A stretch of 64,000 bases of DNA, taken from assembly GCF_044068625.1 (NCBI RefSeq), contig NZ_JBIPKH010000002.1, positions 62,001 to 126,000 on the forward strand, in the 5' to 3' direction. This DNA is from Desulfurivibrio sp044068625. GTDB lineage: Bacteria > Desulfobacterota > Desulfobulbia > Desulfobulbales > Desulfurivibrionaceae. A program made the translations under genes and the position numbers. Shown here in pieces: positions 59,411 through 64,000 of this stretch (positions are counted from its first letter, which is position 1; every line of letters starts with the position of its first letter). The notes beneath the pieces are model-generated. The model was given only the letters and a program-made list of their open reading frames with translations. It had not been told where the DNA came from and did no database searches.

Positions 59411-59518
59411 TGGCTCGGCGGTTGGGGCCCCACCGGGGGCAGACCGCTCCTTTTGGTTTAACTAACTGAAATTACGACAGCAGAAATTGAACTTCAAGGG
59501 CACTTCTGGAGTGGTCGG

Positions 59519-59534
59519 TGGCACCGTTCTTGCT
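59519..59534 (+). promoter_or_regulatory. Sigma-54 (-24/-12) promoter upstream of molybdoenzyme genes
   Basis: TGGCAC-CGTTC-TTGCT is a full match to the -24/-12 consensus with the required 10-base GG-to-GC spacing. It differs from the promoter at 50231 by one base in the core spacer. The start codon lies 97 bp downstream. Confidence 0.87.
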
Positions 59535-59630
59535 TGAGGGGTGGGGAAGCGGCACGGCTGAAGGCAAGGGCGCGGCCCGGGGTTTTTTCCCCGCGGCCTG
59601 GTTTTTTACTCAAAAGGAGGAACCAGACAG

Positions 59631-61754
59631 ATGGCAAACAGATCGGTATGGACCATGTGCGGGATGTGCACCGTTCGCTGTCCCATCCGGGTGGAGACCG
59701 AGGGAGACGAGGTGAGCTGGATCGAGGGCAACCCCCATCTACTGGAAGGGGCGTTGTGTGCCAAAGGTTCGGCCGGCACCGCACTGCTTAAGGATGAGGA
59801 GCGACCGCTGCAGCCGATGATCCGCAAAAGCGGGCGGGGGGCCGGGCGCTGGGAGCAGGTAAGCTGGTACGCGGCCCTGGATTACGTGGCCGAAAAGCTG
59901 CAGAAAATTTCCCAGCAATATGGGCCGGAAAGCCTGCTGATGAGCTGTCGGGGCGGTCCCTTTGTCGAGATTATCAAGACCTTCTGCCACGCTTTTGGCT
60001 CACCCAACTTCAGTAATCATGACAGTGCCTGCGGCCGGAATGTCCACCATGCCAGCCTCTCGCTCTACGGGCTGGGGCGCAAAGGTTTTGTCTATGACAT
60101 TAAAAAAAGCAAACATCTGGTCCTGTTTGGCCGTAACATTCTGGCCTCGTTGCGGGTGGCGGAGGTCAACCAGGTGCTGGACATGCTTGATGCCGGCGGC
60201 AAATTGACCTATGTCGATGTTCGTCAGACCCAGACCGGACTTAAAGCCAGCCGGTTTTTCCAGGTGCGGCCGGGCACCGATTATGCCCTGGCCCTGGGAA
60301 TGATCCATGAAGTTCTGCGCCAGGGGGTCCAGGATCAGGAGTTTATCGACCGGTACGTGGCCGATTTTGACCGCCTTGTCGAATTCATCACCCCCTACAG
60401 CGCCGAATGGGCCGCCAACGAGTGCGGGGTCAAGGTCGCGTGGATCAAGGAGTTTGTCACCGAGATCGGGTCGCAAAGGCCGCGGGTGGTTTTCCATCCC
60501 GGCTGGATGCTCTCCCGTTATCGCGATTCCTTCCACGCCAGCCGGGCCCTCCAAATTCTCAATGTGCTGATGGGCAATATCGAGGTGGAGGGGGGGCAGA
60601 TTTTTGCCAAGGGTCCCTCCGACTGCGGGGTCAAGGGGTTGCGGGCCATCGGGGACGAGGTGGTGAAGCCCACGGCCCAGCGGGCCGACGGGGTGGGGTG
60701 GAAATATCCCCATTTCGACAAAGGGCCGGGGCTTTTCCATCTTTTCTACGAAACCATGCGCAGCGGCAAACCTTATCCGATCAAGGGGCTGATCTGCGTG
60801 CGCCACGACCCCTTCACCTGCTTCCCCGATCCCCAGGCCCAGAAGGAGGCCCTGGACAATCTGGACCTGCTGGTTTCCCTGGATACCCACTACAGCGAGT
60901 TCGGGTGGTATTCCGACGTGATCCTGCCCGAGTCAACCTATCTGGAGCGGGACAGCATCATCGCCACCCAGAAGGGTCCCAAGCCCCGCTTTATCATGCG
61001 GCGGAAAGCCCTGGATCCTCGCCACGACACCAAGGACCTCTATACCATCCTCAAACAGTTGGCCGATCGGCTGGGGTTCGGTCACCATTTTCCCGGCAAC
61101 AGCATGGAGGAGGTCTGGAAGTGGCAGCTGGCGCCCACCGGCTTTACCCCGGCCGATTTCCAGGCCAAGGGGTTTGTTTCCCTGGCCGACAAACCGGTGA
61201 TGTACGACCGTGACCAGTTGGAAGGCAAATTCAAAACCCCCTCGGGTAAGATCGAGATGGTTTGCGCCAAGCTCTCCGAGGCCGGCCTGGAGTCACTCAA
61301 ACCCTATGAGAGTCCCCACAAGCCCCCCAAGGGCCAGTTCCGTTTGGTTTTCGGCCGCTCCCCGATCCACGCCCACAGCCACACCATCAACAACCCCCTG
61401 CTCCATGAACTGATGCCGGAGAACACCATGTGGATCAACCGGCGCAAGGCCAACAAGCTGGGTATTGCCGATGGGGATCTGGTGGAGGTGACCAACGAAT
61501 CGGCGGGGGTGACCGGCACCATCAAGGCCCATGTCACCGATTTCATCCATCCGGAAGCGGTTTATACCGTCCACGGCTTCGGCCGCCAGGTACCGTTGCA
61601 GACCCGGGCCTATCATGCCGGACTGGCTGATCAGAAGCTGATGAAGGGACTGCTCCAGGACATGGATCCGGCCGGTGGTGGTCTTAACCTCTGCGAATGT
61701 TTCGTCACCGTCACCCGCAGTGCCAAAAACCCGAAGCGAATGGTGGAACTATGA
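59631..61754 (+). CDS. Cytoplasmic molybdopterin oxidoreductase, catalytic subunit (Psr/Phs-like)
   Basis: The 707-residue protein belongs to the Mo/W-bis-MGD (DMSO reductase) family. CGMCTVRCPIRVETEGDEV with the fourth Cys in GALCAKG binds an N-terminal [4Fe-4S] cluster; HDSACGRNVHHAS holds the likely Mo-ligating Cys. The C-terminal molybdopterin-binding domain has MWINRRKANKLGIADGDLVEV and GFGRQVP. There is no twin-arginine leader, so unlike typical PsrA/PhsA it should stay in the cytoplasm. Substrate is unknown; sulfur oxyanion or polysulfide reduction fits the context. AAAGGAGG precedes the ATG. It follows a sigma-54 promoter and overlaps the ferredoxin subunit gene (ATGA). Confidence 0.87.
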   Translation: MANRSVWTMCGMCTVRCPIRVETEGDEVSWIEGNPHLLEGALCAKGSAGTALLKDEERPLQPMIRKSGRGAGRWEQVSWYAALDYVAEKLQKISQQYGPESLLMSCRGGPFVEIIKTFCHAFGSPNFSNHDSACGRNVHHASLSLYGLGRKGFVYDIKKSKHLVLFGRNILASLRVAEVNQVLDMLDAGGKLTYVDVRQTQTGLKASRFFQVRPGTDYALALGMIHEVLRQGVQDQEFIDRYVADFDRLVEFITPYSAEWAANECGVKVAWIKEFVTEIGSQRPRVVFHPGWMLSRYRDSFHASRALQILNVLMGNIEVEGGQIFAKGPSDCGVKGLRAIGDEVVKPTAQRADGVGWKYPHFDKGPGLFHLFYETMRSGKPYPIKGLICVRHDPFTCFPDPQAQKEALDNLDLLVSLDTHYSEFGWYSDVILPESTYLERDSIIATQKGPKPRFIMRRKALDPRHDTKDLYTILKQLADRLGFGHHFPGNSMEEVWKWQLAPTGFTPADFQAKGFVSLADKPVMYDRDQLEGKFKTPSGKIEMVCAKLSEAGLESLKPYESPHKPPKGQFRLVFGRSPIHAHSHTINNPLLHELMPENTMWINRRKANKLGIADGDLVEVTNESAGVTGTIKAHVTDFIHPEAVYTVHGFGRQVPLQTRAYHAGLADQKLMKGLLQDMDPAGGGLNLCECFVTVTRSAKNPKRMVEL

Positions 61755-62203
61755 ACAAATACATGCTCTATCTCAACTCCAAACGCTGTATCGGTTGCCA
61801 CGGCTGCGAAATTCACTGTAAAACCAACAAACGGCTGCCGGTGGGTCCCATCCTCTGCGAGATCAGCCATGAACCGCTGAAGATGGTGGGGGGGATTCCC
61901 AAAACCGAGTATCGCTTCCGCTCCTGTTACCACTGCGAAGACCCCTATTGCGTGCCGGTTTGCCCCACCGGCGCCATGCAGAAGCGGGACGACGGCATCG
62001 TTTTCGTCGAACAGGAAAAATGTATTGGCTGTATGGCCTGTATCGGGGCCTGTCCCTGGGCGATTCCCCAGGCTAATCCCGAAACCGGCAAGGTGGTGAA
62101 GTGCGACTACTGTCTGGATCGGGTGGACGCGGGGTTCAAGCCGGCCTGCGTGACCAAATGCACCAGCCATGCCCTGAAGTTTGTCAGTCTGGTTGAGCTG
62201 TAG
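61751..62203 (+). CDS. Four-cluster ferredoxin subunit of the molybdoenzyme
   Basis: The 150-residue protein has four Cys groups typical of DmsB/PsrB/PhsB subunits: CIGCHGCEIHCK, CYHCEDPYCVPVCPTGAM, CIGCMACIGACPWAIP and CDYCLDRVDAG...CVTKC. It moves electrons to or from the molybdenum subunit. Neither subunit has a membrane anchor or export signal and no PsrC-type gene follows, so the pair is probably soluble. The ATG at 61751 overlaps the upstream stop by 4 bp. Confidence 0.92.
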   Translation: MNKYMLYLNSKRCIGCHGCEIHCKTNKRLPVGPILCEISHEPLKMVGGIPKTEYRFRSCYHCEDPYCVPVCPTGAMQKRDDGIVFVEQEKCIGCMACIGACPWAIPQANPETGKVVKCDYCLDRVDAGFKPACVTKCTSHALKFVSLVEL

Positions 62204-62216
62204 CTCGGCCGGGCTT

Positions 62217-64000
62217 TCAGCCACCGGCGACGATCCGCTCCGGGACGGCCCCAGCCCCTTCCAAGGAGGAATCGTCGCCGGCCAGGGGCAGCTCGACGAT
62301 GATCGCCGTGCCGGGGCCCGGGTGGCCATGCTTCCGCACCCACTCCAGGTACTCTGCCGGGGGTGGAGAGTGGGCCGTGATCCGCCCCCGATGATCCCGG
62401 ATCACCCCGAAGGCGATGGAGAGCCCCAGGCCGGTACCTTTCCCCGCCGCCTTGGTGGTAAAGAAGGGGGTGAAGACCTTTGCGAGATTTTCCCGGCTGA
62501 TCCCGGAGCCGGTGTCGACCATGGCCATAACCACCCGCTTATCCTTGGCGCAGAGCCGGGAGCTGATCAGGATGCCGCCGTTTTGGCCGATGGCGGCCAA
62601 GGCGTTGTTGAGCAGGTTAAGCCACACCGATTTAAGCTTCTCCCGATCGCCCGGAATGGGGGGGAGGGTAGGGTCGAACTCGGTTTCGATGACTACCCCC
62701 TCCTTGCTGAAAATGGTTCTGGTCAGGGAGACCACCTCATCGACGGACTCATTGAGGTCCATGCTTTGCGTGATGTTGGCTCCCTGGCGGGAGAAACCTA
62801 ACAGCCCGGTGACGATCTGCTGGCAGATCCGGGTCTGTTTCTCGATGACCAGCATATCCTCCCGCGACTGGGAGTCGGCGGGCAGGTCCTCCAGCAGCAT
62901 TTGGGTGTAACCCAGGATAATCCCCAGGGGAGTGTTGATCTCGTGGGCCACCCCTCCGGCCAGTCGTCCCAAATCCTCCATCTTTTGCGACTGAATGAGC
63001 TGGTCCTGGTAATTTTTCAGCTCTGAGATGTCACGGGCGGTCATCAGCAGACCGACGATGCCGCCTTCCTGGTCCCGGACCGGAACCTTGATCACATGGA
63101 ACCAGCGGCGGTTCGTCGGATGCGCCTCCATCACCTCCCTGGAGATCGTGGTGCCGAGGCTCAACACCTTGCGGTCTTCGACCGGGTCGATGACGCCCTT
63201 TGGGGTGGTAGCCGCCGCAGCGGTCACCAATGTTTGGTCCGGGTTGGGCCTGTCATCCATGTAGCGGCGGAAGGCCTGGTTGATCGCTTGGTAGTTGCCG
63301 TTTAGATCCTGAAGAGCGACCAGGTCCGGGGTTACGTCGAAGATGGTCTGCAGCAGTTGCTGCTGGTGGGTCAGGTCATGTTGGGTGTTATGCAGTTGCC
63401 GGAGGCGGTCGCGCAGGGCCAGGGTCATGAAATCGAAGGCGGTGGCCAGATCCTCGATCTCGTCTCCCCCTTGCCGGGGGGTGGGCAACGGCGGTTCAAG
63501 ATTGCCCTCCATGATCTCCGCCGCCGCCGCCCGTAATCGGGCGAGCCGTCGGGTGATGGTCCGGGCGAAGAGGGAACCCAGCCCCACCGCCAGCAGGGCC
63601 ACCAGACCCACGGCCATGATGATGGCCAGGGCCAGCTCCCGGCGGGCGGCCTGGATTGAGGCCCGGGTCAGTCCCACCCGGGCCGTGCCCAGCCAATTGT
63701 TGCCCAGGACCACCGGCACGGCAAAGTCGTGGATCAGCCCCGAACCGGTATCCAGCAGTTTGCTGGCCGGGCCGTGGTTGGGGAGGGAGGGGGCGGCCGG
63801 TTGCGGGTGGACGGTCAGCAGGGCCCGGGGAAAACCATTACCCGGGAAGGAGTGGGCCAAGACCTGGCCCCGGGAATCGAGGACGAAGGCGTAAATAATG
63901 TCGGGTCCGGAATTGACGGTTTCGTCGATCAGCTGGTTGAGGCCCGGCAGGTTAAAGGTCAGGAGCGGCTCGATGGCCCGGGCGGCCAGACTTACGGTCA
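62217..64000 (-). CDS. Sensor histidine kinase, 5' truncated by window end
   Basis: The frame remains open to base 63998, so the start is outside the window; ~593 residues are visible. They show a periplasmic sensor part, a membrane helix (LALAIIMAVGLVALLAVGLGSLFA), HAMP, PAS (FDVTPDLVALQDLNGNYQAINQAF), HisKA with LAGGVAHEINTPLGIILGYTQ and HATPase (NLLNNALAAIG, DTGSGI, GTGLGLSIAFGVI). The output half is highly similar to the kinase at 52557, including KMEDLGRLAGGVAHEINTPL, but it lacks that kinase's Cys-rich insert. It converges on the molybdoenzyme genes with 13 bp between them, and may also feed the sigma-54 activator. Confidence 0.92.
   Translation of the reverse strand, partial: TVSLAARAIEPLLTFNLPGLNQLIDETVNSGPDIIYAFVLDSRGQVLAHSFPGNGFPRALLTVHPQPAAPSLPNHGPASKLLDTGSGLIHDFAVPVVLGNNWLGTARVGLTRASIQAARRELALAIIMAVGLVALLAVGLGSLFARTITRRLARLRAAAAEIMEGNLEPPLPTPRQGGDEIEDLATAFDFMTLALRDRLRQLHNTQHDLTHQQQLLQTIFDVTPDLVALQDLNGNYQAINQAFRRYMDDRPNPDQTLVTAAAATTPKGVIDPVEDRKVLSLGTTISREVMEAHPTNRRWFHVIKVPVRDQEGGIVGLLMTARDISELKNYQDQLIQSQKMEDLGRLAGGVAHEINTPLGIILGYTQMLLEDLPADSQSREDMLVIEKQTRICQQIVTGLLGFSRQGANITQSMDLNESVDEVVSLTRTIFSKEGVVIETEFDPTLPPIPGDREKLKSVWLNLLNNALAAIGQNGGILISSRLCAKDKRVVMAMVDTGSGISRENLAKVFTPFFTTKAAGKGTGLGLSIAFGVIRDHRGRITAHSPPPAEYLEWVRKHGHPGPGTAIIVELPLAGDDSSLEGAGAVPERIVAGG

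Noticed and set aside
1..64000. CRISPR arrays, tRNA or rRNA genes, transposase or integrase genes
   Set aside because: No evenly spaced repeats, cloverleaf-like sequences or recombinase motifs were found when reading the intergenic regions.

Overview
The window is a dense, GC-rich bacterial chromosome segment with about 57 protein genes and no recognisable rRNA or tRNA. The gene content points to a sulfur-metabolising Desulfobacterota (Deltaproteobacteria) bacterium. It has a 1008-residue HdrA-type flavo-iron-sulfur protein paired with MvhD, a split-Soret/C_GCAxxG_C_C-type cytochrome, several rhodaneses, a two-subunit molybdopterin oxidoreductase and MamK-type actins. A Desulfurivibrio/Desulfobulbales relative is my best guess; it rests on remembered family distributions, not on a search.

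Layout. 1-5.4 kb: end of a CobA-HemD fusion, a cupin, SelO, NamZ and Bpt, converging on AcpS and PanC. 6.4-10.4 kb: an envelope operon (LolD-like ATPase, FtsX-type permease, LolA-like protein, predicted outer-membrane barrel) ending at a five-hairpin repeat. 10.6-16.4 kb (minus strand): an HDOD-GAF-GGDEF protein, then a cassette of two MamK-like actins flanking a membrane-anchored coiled-coil protein, with Gph downstream. 16.7-21.8 kb: a LysR regulator, a second copy of the repeat, PstSCAB and a small HAD protein. 21.9-24.4 kb (minus): NMN adenylyltransferase-like, apgM-like and PHP proteins. 24.9-29.8 kb: HdrA, MvhD, a HesB/IscA-like protein and the cytochrome. 30-38.3 kb: a PhnD/PhnC/fused PhnE-type ABC importer, a triple-rhodanese lipoprotein, a RelE-like protein, a single-domain rhodanese, and a VTT (TVP38) membrane domain fused to an HdrD-like CCG iron-sulfur reductase. 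38.5-41 kb: a MinD-like ATPase, a J-like/HTH protein and endonuclease IV. 41-48.3 kb (minus): the housekeeping operon rpsB-tsf-pyrH-frr-uppS-cdsA-dxr-rseP-tsaB. 48.6-64 kb: a signalling and redox island.

The island looks like one regulated system. It starts with an NtrC-family sigma-54 activator. Two matching sigma-54 promoters follow, one before a TauE/SafE exporter and one before the molybdoenzyme pair. Upstream of each lies the same two-part GTTGCA/TGCAAC element with its parts offset by exactly 19 bp. Between the promoters are a PhnD-like lipoprotein, a histidine kinase with a Cys/Trp-rich insert, a lone receiver, a PEP-synthase-like phosphotransfer protein, a dual-specificity phosphatase/YkgJ fusion and a three-TM protein. 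A second histidine kinase, cut by the window end, faces the molybdoenzyme genes.

The two strongest candidates for undescribed biology are this sigma-54 island and the MamK / coiled-coil / MamK cassette, in which one actin has Glu and the other Asp at the position I equate with the MamK catalytic glutamate. Nothing here has been verified by database search.
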